The notes beneath the pieces were generated by a model that searched no databases, was not told the DNA's origin, and saw nothing but the letters and a program-made list of their open reading frames with translations. From Humulus lupulus (lineage: Eukaryota > Streptophyta > Magnoliopsida > Rosales > Cannabaceae), in assembly GCF_963169125.1 (NCBI RefSeq), contig NC_084793.1:95127071-95191070 (forward strand): a stretch of DNA of 64,000 nucleotides. The letters run 5' to 3'. Shown here one piece after another: positions 21,598 through 32,364 of the stretch. The translations under genes and the position numbers were made by a program. How positions within the stretch are numbered: the stretch's first letter is position 1; each line of letters opens with the position of its first letter.

Positions 21598-23918
21598 TGT
21601 AACACCCTACTTCCTTAGAGCCTTTACTAAGTGAGTTTTAAACGTGCAATTAACTCGCTAATCGAGGTTTTAGGTTAAAAGTGTAGCTAACTATAATAAA
21701 AGTCATATAATTTGAAAATGTATTCATTAATTGAATTTACAAAGAGTTATACATTAGGGACCCCAAAATTACTATTTATAAATATTTACAACTAAAAAAT
21801 ATGATTAAATTCGACTAAATGACCAAACCCTGATCATTGTATAACAACTCTCAAAATACCCCTGGTCGTGACAGCCAGGCAGGCCAAACATGTACACGTT
21901 GCTTCACGCTCTCTGTACTCATGGTTGGTCAACCTTTCCCTTGCCCTTACCTACACCATAGAGCACCCGTGATCCGAAGCCCAGCAAGAAAAATCAACAC
22001 AAGCAATCAACATATGCATATCCATCAATCAGCATATAATAAACCGCCAACAGGCAAAACATATAGCGGCCATGCTGTCCCAGGCGCATTACCAGGCCCT
22101 GGGTTCGCGGTCTACACTCTAACGGCTTACAATATGCATGCTTAACGCCGCTCCCGGCCCCTTGCCGTACTCGGCCTTGCACTCCACGTGCTTAACACCG
22201 TTCCCGACCCCTTGCCGCACTCGGCTTCCTGCCGTTCTAGGCCTTCATCGTTTCCGGCCTTCGCCGTTCATTCACAAATAATCATACATAGCATAATATC
22301 AATAACTACTTAAACATATACCAGACATAAACAATAGGGTTATGCCCTGCAATTCAATCACATAGGGTCATGCCCTGCAATACAAACTATAGGGCCACGC
22401 CCTGCTCTATGGGTACAACCATTTTCTTACCTGTGTCCTAAGCTACGTGAGCACCAAAATCTAGAGCACAGTCCTCTAACCCAAGCCTCACTGAAAACCC
22501 AATCACAACACACATAAGTAACACTCTCGTGACAAACCAATTGATAATTGTACCCTGAAACCAATCCTGTGCTCTCGGGACCTACCATTTCCCCAAGCAA
22601 GGTGGCGAAGGCGTCCCCCGAGCCCCCTGAGCCAAAACCCTAAAAACACAAAGTCCCACATCCTGAAAATGGCCTAGCACCGCGACACAGCCCTATAGGG
22701 GCCGCGAAGCCCAGCAGGGCTCCCCTGTTCTGATTCAACCCAGCGACGCGACACGGAAGAATAGGGTCGCGGCGCTCATACACGAACCTAGAAAACTGGG
22801 TTTTTCCTAACATTTTTCTTGAGCCAAAATTCATCCAAATCACTGCCAGAGTGCACCCAAGTCCCAATTCGACCTAAAACTTCAAATAAATAGTATAGCA
22901 ACTCAGAAATACCAGCAACAAACTCAAACACTCAACCAAACTCAAAAATCACCTAGTGGTTTGAAACTCCACAAAACTTAAACCACACCAGAATATTTAC
23001 TTCAGAAATCAATGGAATTCTTACCTCAAGTAGGAATTCGACCTGAGATGCTTTCAAATCCAATTCCAAGCTCAAATCCACAAATTCCTAAGCTTAAGCT
23101 TCATAAAACTTCATCCCAAAGTCCACCAAGAAAAAATAAATTCAACTCACCAAAATAACCAATAGAATCAATAAAGAATTGACTAGAAAACTTACCCTTG
23201 ATCTTAACTAAGCTTCTGAAAACTTGAATTTCTAGACTAAGATCCTTCAAAATCAAGCCCTATGGTGAGAGAGAGAACCGAATGGAAGAGAGAGAGCTGA
23301 GAGAAATTTCTGTTCCTTTTCCTTTCTCTGCTTTTGTCTAAGTGCCTCTAGAACCCCTTGCACCCACTGAGTATATCCACTTGCCAAAATGATTGAATTT
23401 TCCCCTTAAGTTAACCTAAGTCCTCAAATATCACCAAGGGTAGTTTAGTCATTTGACATATCCCCCTAAATCCTCGAGTACACCTAAAAATCCCAGTTAA
23501 TCTCGGCATACTCAAATCATTACTAAATTACCACTTGATACTTAATAAATCCCAAACTCATATTATATACCCAAAATACCCCTAGGCTCCTCCCGAGCCA
23601 AGTATTTGACCCCGTTGTGACTTTCCAGCTAAACAGCTCCCTAGGACTGTCTCGGTTCATTCATCACAAATATATCACCACTCACACGTGGTGTCAATCA
23701 CAATATACACAAATATTGCATTGATCCCCTCAGTGGGCTAACATTACAAACATGCCCCTAATAACCAAATGGGGCCCACATGCATATTTAACTCACCTAA
23801 ACATGCATTTGTAATCATATACTTATCAAATTCACATATTAACACAATAAATCAATTATTTCCCTCCAGGCACAATAATCAAGGCCATAAGCCTTATCAA
23901 CAAATTTGGGACGCTACA
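21598..23918 (-). repeat. 5' LTR of element C
   Basis: This LTR is 2321 bp, TGTAACACCC at 21598 to GGGACGCTACA at 23918 on the plus strand. The landmark palindrome is mutated here (GGGACCCC near 21757). A GAGAGAGAG tract near 23267 corresponds to the CT-rich tract in sense orientation. It would drive transcription of C leftward. Confidence 0.93.
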
Positions 23919-24535
23919 AACTTCGTTATGAGGGTTAACATTGTTCTTCTGCTCTGGCCTCTGGAGCTGCTTTGCCTGTCTAGGACGTCATGTTGCTTTG
24001 TCTAAGGGGTATTACTGGTGGAGAGTTGAGTCCTCCCATCATCCATAGGGACCGTGGTTTCTCCACCCTCTTGGCCTTTCTCCTTCCATATAGGAAGAGG
24101 CATGCTTGATTTTCCCTGTAGCAAGCCATTCAACACCTCTTGCATATTCACTAAGGTGGTTTCTAGCCTTTGGTTCTTCCAGTGTAATTCGTGTGTCTCC
24201 TCTTCATAAAATTGAGACATAGAACTTGAGCTTATGGAATGCACTCGGGGATTCTTGTCAGGCCTGCGCATTGATGGGCTCGGATCTTGCTGGCCGGAGT
24301 TCGGTACCTGTGGTGGCCTTGTGGGCGGGAACTCTCCGGTATCTATCGCGGGAGCAGCTGCTGAACTCAGACGGTCCTCATCAGGATGGACAGCTAGGGA
24401 CGAGGCTTCCATTTCATCTTTAGGAACCCTGGTCTCCTTTGGTGCATTCACATTTTCGGGTGGTGGAGGATTCTTCATGGAGGCCTTCAACTGATCTCCA
24501 TTGAGGGTGACCTCAACCTCCCATGGTTCTCTCAA
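23919..24535 (-). pseudogene. gag of element D, proximal part
   Basis: The ORF begins with M at 24535 (MREPWEVEVTLNGDQ). It encodes a Ser/Pro-rich N-terminal region and a helical stretch (ETHELHWKNQRLETTLVNMQ) that may oligomerise. A TAG at 24002-24004 and a frame change before 23919 break it. Beyond the insertion of element C, the same gag continues at 10284. The start lies about 70 bp downstream of the PBS, a short leader. Confidence 0.7.
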
Positions 24536-24606
24536 TCACTTAGAGTGTCTCGACATCTTTCTCTGCTGGAATCAATGGAAGAACAATGGCTTCACACTTA
24601 TCCTTC

Positions 24607-24621
24607 CCACAGACGGCACCA
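24607..24621 (-). promoter_or_regulatory. primer-binding site of element D
   Basis: The minus strand reads TGGTGCCGTCTGTGGG just inside the 5' LTR edge at 24628. It resembles the TGGCGCCGTCTGTGGG site of Tat-like elements with one change. It fixes the inner boundary of the LTR. Confidence 0.75.
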
Positions 24622-24852
24622 AACCATTGACGGTAAGAACTCGTCAACTATATTAGATCAAGAACTTCATGAGTTGTATAAGAAGTATATTCAAATCAAA
24701 TGAACTTCAAGCAAAATTTCTTATGATTTCCAGAACATAAAATGTAAATGCTGAAATTTTAGAATCGAAAATAGAGAGAATGCTTCTATTCATCAAGAAT
24801 CCTCGGTAACAATACCCATTTTTTTGACCCCCTTCTTAGGTGAAGGAAGGTC

Positions 24853-24862
24853 CCTTTTATAG
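24853..24862 (-). promoter_or_regulatory. TATA box in 5' LTR of element D
   Basis: The minus strand reads CTATAAAAGG. It lies about 890 bp from the LTR start and about 225 bp from its end, which is a normal U3/R position. It would drive leftward gag-pol transcription. Confidence 0.65.
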
Positions 24863-25380
24863 GTGAGCACTATTGGCTCCATATACATGGCGGTCTTGAA
24901 GGGACAAAAAGACTCATCTGCAGGCCATAGGTGATCGTGGAGAAGGTGGCAGTGGTGATGGAGGAGTGGTGGTCGGGTCCATTGTATCTCAGATGTCAGT
25001 AGGTAATACCCAGTCTTTGTACTACTTCGTATGACCAATATATTTATGGTACGGATGTCTGGAACATGGTAGTAAAGGTTTCACCATGTACTATCTTTGT
25101 ACTACCACTACTTGTTTGGCGTGGGTACCCAGTTCGTACTCTATGCTCTTCTAAACACATACTTACTTGGCCTGACATACTCTGTGCTCTGGTATTCCCC
25201 TCCTCTGTTACTTTGGGCCAGCTTGGCCTTGTCTTAGTATCTCCCAACATGGTGGACGAGGTTAAAGTAACGTGCCATGTGAGATGCCACGAGACACGAG
25301 GTTATGGCGAGTGTGCAAGGAAACACGGCTCCGTGATGCACTAGGATGCATGAGGCACTTGTGTACGTATGAACATGCAA

Positions 25381-25745
25381 GGCGAGGTGCACCATGGGTT
25401 ACAGCTTCACAAGGGCCTCACGTGGGGTAAGACGGGGCAGATCTGCGAAGGCCTCGTGTGAGGCAGCAGGCAGGTGAGGCAAGGTGCACCAGGGGTTATG
25501 GCCTTGCAAGGGCCTCACGTGGGGCGAGACGGGGCAGATCTGCGAAGGCCTCGCGTGAGGCAGTAGGCAGGCGAGGCAAGGTGCACCAGGGGTTACGGCC
25601 TCGCAAGGGCCTCGCATGGGGCGAGACGGGGAAAATCTGTGAAGGCCTTGCATGAGGAAGCAGGCGGGCGAGGCGAGGTGCACCAGGGGTCATGGCCTCG
25701 CAAGGGCCTCGCGTGGGGCGAGATGGGGAAGATCCTCGCAAAGGC
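25381..25745. repeat. 97-bp tandem repeat, about 3.8 copies
   Basis: The anchor GTGCACC occurs at 25387, 25484, 25581 and 25678, exactly 97 bp apart. Each unit contains AAGGGCCTC, GGGGCGAGACGGGG and GAAGGCCTCGCGTGAGG with small differences. It is GC-rich, CpG-rich and located at the upstream end of U3, where enhancer-like repeats are common. Long ORFs across it on both strands are by-products of the repeat. Confidence 0.92.
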
Positions 25746-25751
25746 CTCGCA

Positions 25752-26538
25752 TTGTCGCCATCGATTACTTCACGTAGTGGGTGGAGGCCGAACCTCTGGG
25801 AACCATCACCTTGAAGAAAGTCTTGAATTTTGTCATAAAAAATATCATATGTCGATTTGGGCTCTCGAAAAATATCATGTCTAACAACGAAACTCAGTTC
25901 GATAGTGATCTCTTCACAAACTTTTGTGAAAAATATGGCATAATCAAGAGTTTTTCGTCGATGGCATACCTGCGGGCTAATGGGCAGGTTGAGGCCGTGA
26001 ACAAGACGCTAAAGGCGAGCTTAAAGAAGCGATTAGATGAGGCCAAGGGACTATGGACCGAGCAGCTCCTACAAGTACTCTTGGCCTATAAAACCTCACA
26101 TCGAACTCCGCGGGACATACCCTTTTTTCTCTGACCATTGGAAGTGAGGCAATGCTCTTTATTGAGGCGTTGGTGATGACCCAAAGACAGAAGACCTTTG
26201 ATCAAGATCAGAACCACGAGCTACTCAGTGCATCGCTTGATCTAATCAAGGAAAATCGAGAAGCGTCACAATTGCAGCTAGCCCATTATCAGCAAAAAAT
26301 CACTTGTTACTTCAACTCAAAGGTAAAAGGATACAAACTCGGATTAGGTGATTTGGTCCTTTGGAGAGTGTTTTTGGCAAGTAAAGATCCCAAGGATGGT
26401 GTGTTTGGGCCGAATTGGGAAGGACCATACCATATCGTGGAAATCCTGGGCGAAGGGACCTTTAAGCTAGCCCGGTTAAGTGGAGAAATAGTTCCACGGA
26501 CCTGGAATGCCCTACACCTCAAAAAGTATTATCAATAA
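25752..26538 (+). pseudogene. integrase core and C-terminus of element E
   Basis: The sequence begins within the core at AIDYFT, with an in-frame TAG at 25775-25777. It continues with the second catalytic region reading SNNETQF, where relatives have SDNGTQF (Asp to Asn, Gly to Glu). The third region ANGQVEAVNKT keeps its Glu. A frameshift follows RDIPFFL near 26130. The new frame carries FGPNWEGPYHIVE (GPF/Y motif) and ends LHLKKYYQ at 26538. It resembles the integrase of element D but is on the other strand. It is inactive. Confidence 0.85.
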
Positions 26539-27229
26539 TTTTGTTGTCTTTAATGATTTTAGAATTATTGTTTATGTAAGGCTTATCTATAAAATTCATT
26601 TCATTTTAATAACAATTGGATTATTACGTAATCAATTTTGTTGTCTTATTATATGTTCTAATTGCTTGGGGGGCACATAACTAAAGAGAGATTTTGAAAG
26701 AGTTCGGCGTATTTAGATGAAATCTAAAACTTAGAGTTTGGAAAATTTGATTATTCAACGGATTTTTAAAGCTTGGATTATTCCACACTCCTCTAGTATT
26801 GATAAATTTCTAAAAAAAAATCCATGTAAATAAACAGGTCTGATGCCTGATTCCTAATAGGTACAATGCTATTAAGCAAACTAAAACCCCTGGATACGAC
26901 CAGGTCCGAGGCCTAATTCCTAACAGGTATAACACAATTAGGCGGGAAAAATCTTGGATACAACTAAGATATCGACTAAAATTAGTTAGTCGAGCTATCA
27001 AAAATTTCTCCTGATCTAAAGGCAACCTTTAGGTTTCGAGTGTACAAGAATCCAAGAATTCACAAACATGAGAAAACAATAGACTAAGGGGAACACGAAT
27101 AGATCACAAATTAAGTATGTATTCAAATACATATAGTTATCTCAGGGAGGAAAAAACCTCGATCTGAGCCCCAAGGAAAATGTTTTAGTCCCTATGGACA
27201 TAGTTATAAAATATAAAAAAGAAATAAAA
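26539..27229. other. spacer between pol and antisense gene of element E
   Basis: AT-rich, no coding signal. It contains a diverged tandem duplication of about 66 bp: CAGGTCTGATGCCTGATTCC near 26837 and CAGGTCCGAGGCCTAATTCC near 26902. The convergent pol and antisense-gene transcripts would both terminate in this interval. Confidence 0.6.
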
Positions 27230-29916
27230 TCACTGAGGTTCATTGACTCGCTCGGAGGATGTCACTTTCTCGCCATCCCTTTCAGCAACATCGGAAGCCT
27301 CGACGGTTTCAAAGGGTTCTTGTGAGAATAGAATCTTGAATTTGGCAAGAAAAGGCTCTCAAAACATTGGCTGCATGAAAGTGAAATTCTCATCCTAGTT
27401 GAAAGCCCAGCACCGATAAAATATCTCCTCCATTGAGTTCAACGACTTTGCATGCTCCTTTTCTAGGCCCTCATTCTCAGCCTACAGCTGGTCCAGTCGA
27501 CGACTCACTTCCAAGACCTGATTCCTAGCAACCCACTGGCCTTCCTAAGAAGTAGTCAGGGCAGCCTTTGCAAACTTCTCACTCTCGTGGAAGGAAACCA
27601 AGGCGGCTTTGGCAGATTTCTCGCTCTCTTGGGCAGCAATTAGGGCGGCTTAGAGCTCATCACTCCTAGCTCGAACCCAAGAAATTCTGTGGAGTTGAGC
27701 CAGGAAAGACTGCAAAAAGGGAAAAGCGAGTCAAGATTAGTAAAAAAAAAAGAAAAAAAAAAGAAATACTAGAAGAATGAAAGGGGCTCACAGTGAGGTT
27801 CATCGCCATAGCGGACTTAAGAACATCCTCAGGAGTATGCTCCTCCATGGCCCTCAGATCCTTGACATTGGCTCTATAAGCATGGCCCACCATGTGGCTT
27901 GCCATCTCGTACACAGTCCCCTGAAATGCTTCGGGGATCCTTGCCTACTCGAGTTTCTTTACCAGGATCTTAATAGAGGGAGCTTCACCTTGAATCACTT
28001 GAGGAACTGAAGGAGGAACATGTCGAGGAAGAGGAGGAGGAGCGTCGAGAACTGTGGTTTTTGTCACCAAAGCTGCAGGTTGAGTCTGTTGTTGTTGTTC
28101 TCGGGTTGAGCTAGCACCTTTGTTATTGACTGGAGACTCAGTGGAAGTCCCAGTCTTGGAAGCGTGTTTTTTTGGCAATCTAGGCCTCTTCACCACAAGC
28201 CCAGCTCCAACCCCGCCAGCCTTAAAGGCACCCCTTAAACATGAGGCGTCGGGCAAGTATATCTCTTCACCTGAAAAGGAACAAGCAGGAGATTCAGATA
28301 CAAGAGATAATTATTCAAAGTAATGCAAAAGACAATAAGAAGAGCAAGAACCCTACCCTCAGAGCAAGGGGAGGAATCTACTACTATCAACTCGGGGTTA
28401 TGAACTAGACTAGGAATAACCTCTAACTCCTGAAATACCGGAGCTGGGGGAGAGTCTAGAATTATTAAATCCTGGGTCCTAAGGGGTTCAGGCTCTTCTT
28501 CTGAGCTGGACTCATCTACATACTTCCTAAATTCAGGGGAGAATACACCCTGATGTAAGGAAGGCCATTTCCTACGATTTGTCCCATATTCTTCAAAAAT
28601 GGACGACCTAAAGTGGAGGATTTTGTCAACCACAATGGTGCGTCTAGGGTAGCTATGATCATAGTGTAACACAAGATGATCCACACACTGGAGGAGTGTT
28701 GTGTTCAGGTCTGGGTCAATAGGATGTCGACTAACGATCTGATGGGGGTTGAAGGGAATTAACCTAAAACTGGCAGCAACCCGATCTAGTTCTCTATATG
28801 GGTTACCTTGGTTGGAAGTGTGGGTTGTTGCCCCGGATGCAGCTTGCTCTTGATCAGGACCATAATCATCTTCAAGAGTTCTCATATTGTGCACCAGTGG
28901 TGCCGCATCCTCTTCCTCCTCGGTGTCCTCAGTGGCGGGGCAGGACTTCTTAAGGAAGAGGAAGCTCAGGAAGTACGGGAGGTGGATCTCGGGCCCTGAT
29001 AGCCAATGTATAGCCTTTGCTAATCAGGTTGCAGGCAACCACGGTAGCATCATTCACTACCTAACGAAAATCCTTTTCCTTCAATGGAAGATGAGACAAC
29101 ATCTCGTGTTGACCCCCAATGGTCTCAGACTGCTCTGTCCTGTTTAATATAGTTGCACAAGGAACGAACTAAGTTACTGGGATTAAACAAAATAAAAAGG
29201 AAAATGATAATAGAGTTCGCATACATAATTCATAAAGTTAGGAGACTTACGAGGATGATTAAAGTATCTGTGATCGCAATTCTTGAACCCATTTGACATA
29301 AAAAAAACTTGTCTTTATAGTCATTTGGGTGGCTGGGGAGGTCAATGACGGATGCCAAGTTGGGGAAGCGATTGAGGAAGTAAAAGCCATCACCTCGCCC
29401 CTTCTAATCAGGACTAACCTTGAGGCAGAAGAAGTACATAATATCTACCGGGGTAGGGACCTCCCACTCGTGCCTCAAAAATAGATATTTTAACCCTGCC
29501 AAATGTCGATAGGAGTTTGGGGGGAACTGGAATAGAGCCAGTCTGACAATGTTCAAAAAATCCACAAAGTATTGGTCTAACTAGAGGAAAGCACCTGCCT
29601 TCAGGTGCTCATCACTCCAAGCCCCAAAGTCATCCTGAAGGGGGGCGCAACTCCGCTCTACTTCCAATGGAGGTCAGACGAGGAGGCCATCAATTCCCAT
29701 CTCGATCCTGTGGCTCAGTAGAATTTTGTTCACTTTCCCCTACGACATTAATCGGGACACAATGTGCTCGGCCTTGAAAAAAGCGTCATGGTCGACAAAA
29801 ATCTCCCTCTCCACCACTAGGCTGAAGTGAGGAATTGGAAACTCGAACGCGATCTGTTTGTCTTTATTCGTGTTCTGGGTGGAGGAGCTCGCAATGTTTT
29901 TCTTTAGTGGGGCCAT
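27230..29916 (-). pseudogene. intron-containing antisense gene of element E (Transposase_28-like, coiled coil)
   Basis: I read four exons on the minus strand: 29916-29251, 29139-28357, 28270-27792 and 27709-27230. The introns have GT...AG ends: 29250-29140 (111 bp), 28356-28271 (86 bp) and 27791-27710 (82 bp). Exon 1 starts MAPLKKNIASSSTQN and holds a globular region with FPPNSYRHLAGL and CLKVSP, resembling PF04195. Exon 2 has an acidic ESSSEEEPEP stretch. Exon 3 has a Gln/Pro-rich linker. Exon 4 has heptad-like ESEKSAKAAL and ESEKFAKAAL repeats and stops at TGA 27232-27230. Several in-frame stops show decay. It lies opposite to pol, with its own TATA box upstream. Biochemical role unknown. 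Confidence 0.65.
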
Positions 29917-30939
29917 GATCTAGTTCGCATGACGATAAAGCAGCCTATTAGTAGCGACCTAAGACAATTACTAGCTACGACGATAAAGGAACGGTGACCC
30001 AAGGGTTTAAGTTGTTTAATTTTGGTGATTCAAAATTTATGCGAGCTAAGATATGTCCTAACATCAATGCGTGGTTCCACGCGTAGTCGTAGGCCACGCG
30101 CTATGAATTTAGGAAATTTCCTGATACTTCGAGATTCGTGTGTCAGATCCATCAGACCCACTACTTTTCTTTTGAAAGTAGTTTAATGCAAAACCGCTTA
30201 AGGAATCATGACCCTTAAGCTACCCAGAGCCAAACCTAAAAGCCTCTCAATTTCTACATCCAAACAGGTATCCTAATCTATTCATCAATGACATTTTTCT
30301 TGCAAAACCCAGAAAATTTGCCCAATATTCGAATATCTTATTTCTAAACAAGTCTAGTATCATTCTTTTATCCTAAACTGAACCCTATTTAAAATAATAC
30401 ATGGCTAGAACACGAAACGATATTGAAAAAAAAATTTAAGTAAAAAGATCATTGGAAAATAAAGAAGTGAAAGATTCAAGTCAGATGAGGAAATACTTAT
30501 AGTTTATATGTTTGTTCGATGAGAATGATTGATGCGTCCACAGGCAGGATCTTGAGAGCTTCTGAGAAACTGAAGGGCGATGAAGGTTATGGAAAGGTTT
30601 GAGAGAAAAAGGGGATTTTTCTTTCTGAAAGGAAAGTTTTTGAATGCAAAGGTTGTAAGGTTCAAGTCTGATCTCCCTATTTATACGTAAACTTTGGGAA
30701 TTAATTCAGGCCATCTGATTGGGTTAGCTCGAGATCCAAAGGCCAAGATTAAATGACCCGTGCGATGACAAAAGGTTGACAAGATAGTCATCGCAATCCT
30801 CGAAACCCGAACATACGCCAATTACAGATGGCCACATGTTCAACACTCGAGTAGTAGGAAGACACGATTTTACATAACCGAAGCTTAAAAGCTCCTACTG
30901 TGCGTGTCAGAAAGTGATGACATCAAGCACGATCAGGAG
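29917..30939 (-). other. 5' leader and promoter region of the antisense gene of element E
   Basis: About 1 kb between the antisense start codon and the polypurine tract. Apart from the TATA box at 30677-30686, I see no ORF or repeat. The stretch between the TATA box and the ATG (about 730 bp) would be a long untranslated leader, perhaps with an unseen intron. Confidence 0.5.
30677..30686 (-). promoter_or_regulatory. TATA box of the antisense gene in element E
   Basis: The minus strand reads TATAAATAGG, a near-perfect plant TATA box, about 760 bp upstream of the antisense ATG at 29916. It is outside the LTR and points away from the element's own transcription. A comparable box precedes the antisense gene of element H (56842-56849). 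Confidence 0.6.
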
Positions 30940-30955
30940 CTTGGGGGGAAAATAT
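30940..30955 (+). promoter_or_regulatory. polypurine tract of element E
   Basis: CTTGGGGGGAAAATAT directly precedes the LTR start TGTACCC at 30956. The G-rich purine run is the expected plus-strand primer. Confidence 0.75.
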
Positions 30956-31594
30956 TGTACCCTAAAAATTAGCACGAGTTTAATCACTTAGCTAGGGGTA
31001 CAGTAGGAAGATGAATATATGGAAAAAGCAAACGAGTAGAACATCTAGCTAATGATGATGTGAGCAGCTTGAGTTAGGGCTTGGCAGCATGACATTCAGG
31101 TAACTAGTAGGTCTCCTCTTAGGATGACGGTCTAGTTCGAGACATGTAGTGGCCGGATCCCCTTTAGGGCGCTCTGAATATGTCCCGAGAGACTCGGAGG
31201 CACTCTATACTCTCATTAATGCCTAGGCTGTATTTCACATTTATTGTTCGAGATAACAGGAATATATTATGCTAGGCCATCATATCCCTATGTAAATGGG
31301 AATTATCTGTATTAAATGTATACCATATTTATGCACACGGTTACCCAAACTTGTCTAGGAAATTCCATTATAAACATTCGGGATAATGGACAAGAAAGGG
31401 GACTACCTTTTTGTAATAATGAAACTCTGCAGAAATTGTGAAGGAAGAGCAATAATATTGTCTCGTGGACGAGGTGAATTTTAACTACTGAACCATGTGA
31501 AATTGTGTGTGTATACGAAAGTGGTCATATATGTTCATTACGGTTTGCAAATAAGCAGTAATACTCTTCTTAGATTTCTAAATCTACTATTGGC
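30956..31594 (+). repeat. 3' LTR of element E
   Basis: It starts TGTACCCTAAAAATTAGC after the polypurine tract. A TATA-like CATTATAAACATTC near 31368 and a downstream GAGCAATAATATTG fit a U3/R layout. The 3' edge is inferred from CTACTATTGGCA ending at 31594 and could be a few bases further. No matching LTR is in the window to confirm it. Confidence 0.6.
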
Positions 31595-32270
31595 AAAAAA
31601 TTGTGTCCACAAATTTTATTCAAAACCTAATTCAATTATGACTGAGTCTATATGGTTTGATTAATTTAAGGTTTATAACGATTTAAAATCTATTGTAAAA
31701 AAATTAAGCGATTGAATTTTCTAGTTTTTAGAGAAAGCCTGAAAAACTACGAAGCTCTCTCATAGTCTTGTCTATTTAAAACCTCTCTTGATTTCTTGTG
31801 CTGAGAACATCATGTGAGCCTATATTTTTCCATAATAACCTACGTGCCCACAAACATCCTTGTGTGTTGAGGATTGGCTTGGAAGACTTTGGTATAAATC
31901 ACAAAGTTGTCTCGTTGGATTGGATGATCATTATTGTTTTACGAAAAGATAGCAAGATTCTTGATAGGACATGAGAGGTATGATTCTATTTTATATGAAT
32001 CTTGATTAAATGTATGTGTATATATGTGATCTTGGTTTTGGTATTGGTTAAATTTTTAAAGTCACTCTTCCGTTGCACACTCTGATTTACACAATCAATA
32101 TCAATAACTTGATAGGTTACAAGAGGTGTTAGATCTAGATCAATCTTTTATTGTAATTGATTTATTGTTTATATATATATATATTGATCATGGGATATGG
32201 TATTAAAAACAAATTTTTGTAATACACCTTTTGCTGCATCTCTAATTTACACATTTAATACCAACAAATA
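31595..32270 (+). repeat. copia-type LTR tail (R-U5-like) remnant
   Basis: AT-rich non-coding DNA with GACATGAGAGGTATG, CTTCCGTTGCACACTCTGATT and TTTGCTGCATCTCTAATTTACAC, typical of the 3' ends of Ty1/copia LTRs. The unit starting at 31969 is repeated in diverged form from about 32117 (tandem copies of roughly 145 bp). The segment around 31870-31970 is similar to the reverse complement of 38700-38830. No boundary can be fixed. Confidence 0.4.
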
Positions 32271-32364
32271 GTATGTTTATGAAGAAATTAATTCACATCA
32301 GTCTAGCCATATATAATCTAATTATATAAAGTACCTTCACTAAGATGTCTATCTACATTAGCGA

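Larger units (their letters stand above)
10285..23918 (-). mobile_element. complete Tekay/Del-like chromovirus element C
   Basis: On the minus strand the order is 5' LTR (23918-21598), PBS, gag, protease, RT-RNase H, integrase with chromodomain (stop 14869-14871), PPT, 3' LTR. The flanks are GACTT (10280-10284) and AACTT (23919-23923), a 5-bp duplication with one mismatch. It sits in the gag of element D. Two solo LTRs were added later: 12376-14562 in its 3' LTR and 18406-20313 in gag. The LTRs differ noticeably (roughly one base in eight over the first 250 bp compared by eye), and pol has many stops, so this is an old insertion. Confidence 0.93.
2310..25751 (-). mobile_element. Tat-like Ty3/gypsy element D (3' LTR outside window), heavily nested
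   Basis: Read on the minus strand, the order is 5' LTR (24628-25751), PBS (24607-24621), gag (24535-23919, resuming 10284-9794), protease, RT, degenerate RNase H, second (archaeal-type) RNase H, integrase (7175-6337, resuming 4054-3752), spacer, and then an ORF on the opposite strand (2310-2747). The second RNase H and the antisense ORF are typical of the Tat clade. Two later insertions, 4055-6331 and 10285-23918, split coding sequence. The copy is dead: it has a gag deletion, several stops, a protease DIG in place of DTG, and an altered integrase catalytic residue. Confidence 0.85.
24628..25751 (-). repeat. 5' LTR of element D
   Basis: The LTR runs from TGACGGTAAG at 24628 to CCTCGCA at 25751 (1124 bp), with TG...CA ends. 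Beyond 25751 the sequence is at once integrase of another element, so the right boundary is sharp. In sense (leftward) orientation the U3 opens with four 97-bp repeats, and a TATA box lies at 24862-24853. The matching 3' LTR is outside the window. Confidence 0.8.
25752..31594 (+). mobile_element. Tat-like Ty3/gypsy element E, 3' half
   Basis: From left to right: integrase core to pol stop (26538), spacer, an intron-containing gene on the opposite strand (29916-27230), spacer with the promoter of that gene, polypurine tract, and 3' LTR. The 5' part (LTR, gag, protease, RT and start of integrase) lies outside the window, on the far side of element D. E is therefore older than D. Confidence 0.82.

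Noticed and set aside
24607..24621. Possible tRNA gene remnants at PBS sequences
   Set aside because: Only the 12-18 bases complementary to a tRNA 3' end are present; there is no cloverleaf.
25399..25884. Several overlapping ORFs of 65-94 codons on both strands across the 97-bp repeats
   Set aside because: They arise from a GC-rich tandem repeat lacking stops; the period is not a multiple of three and the peptides have no domain.
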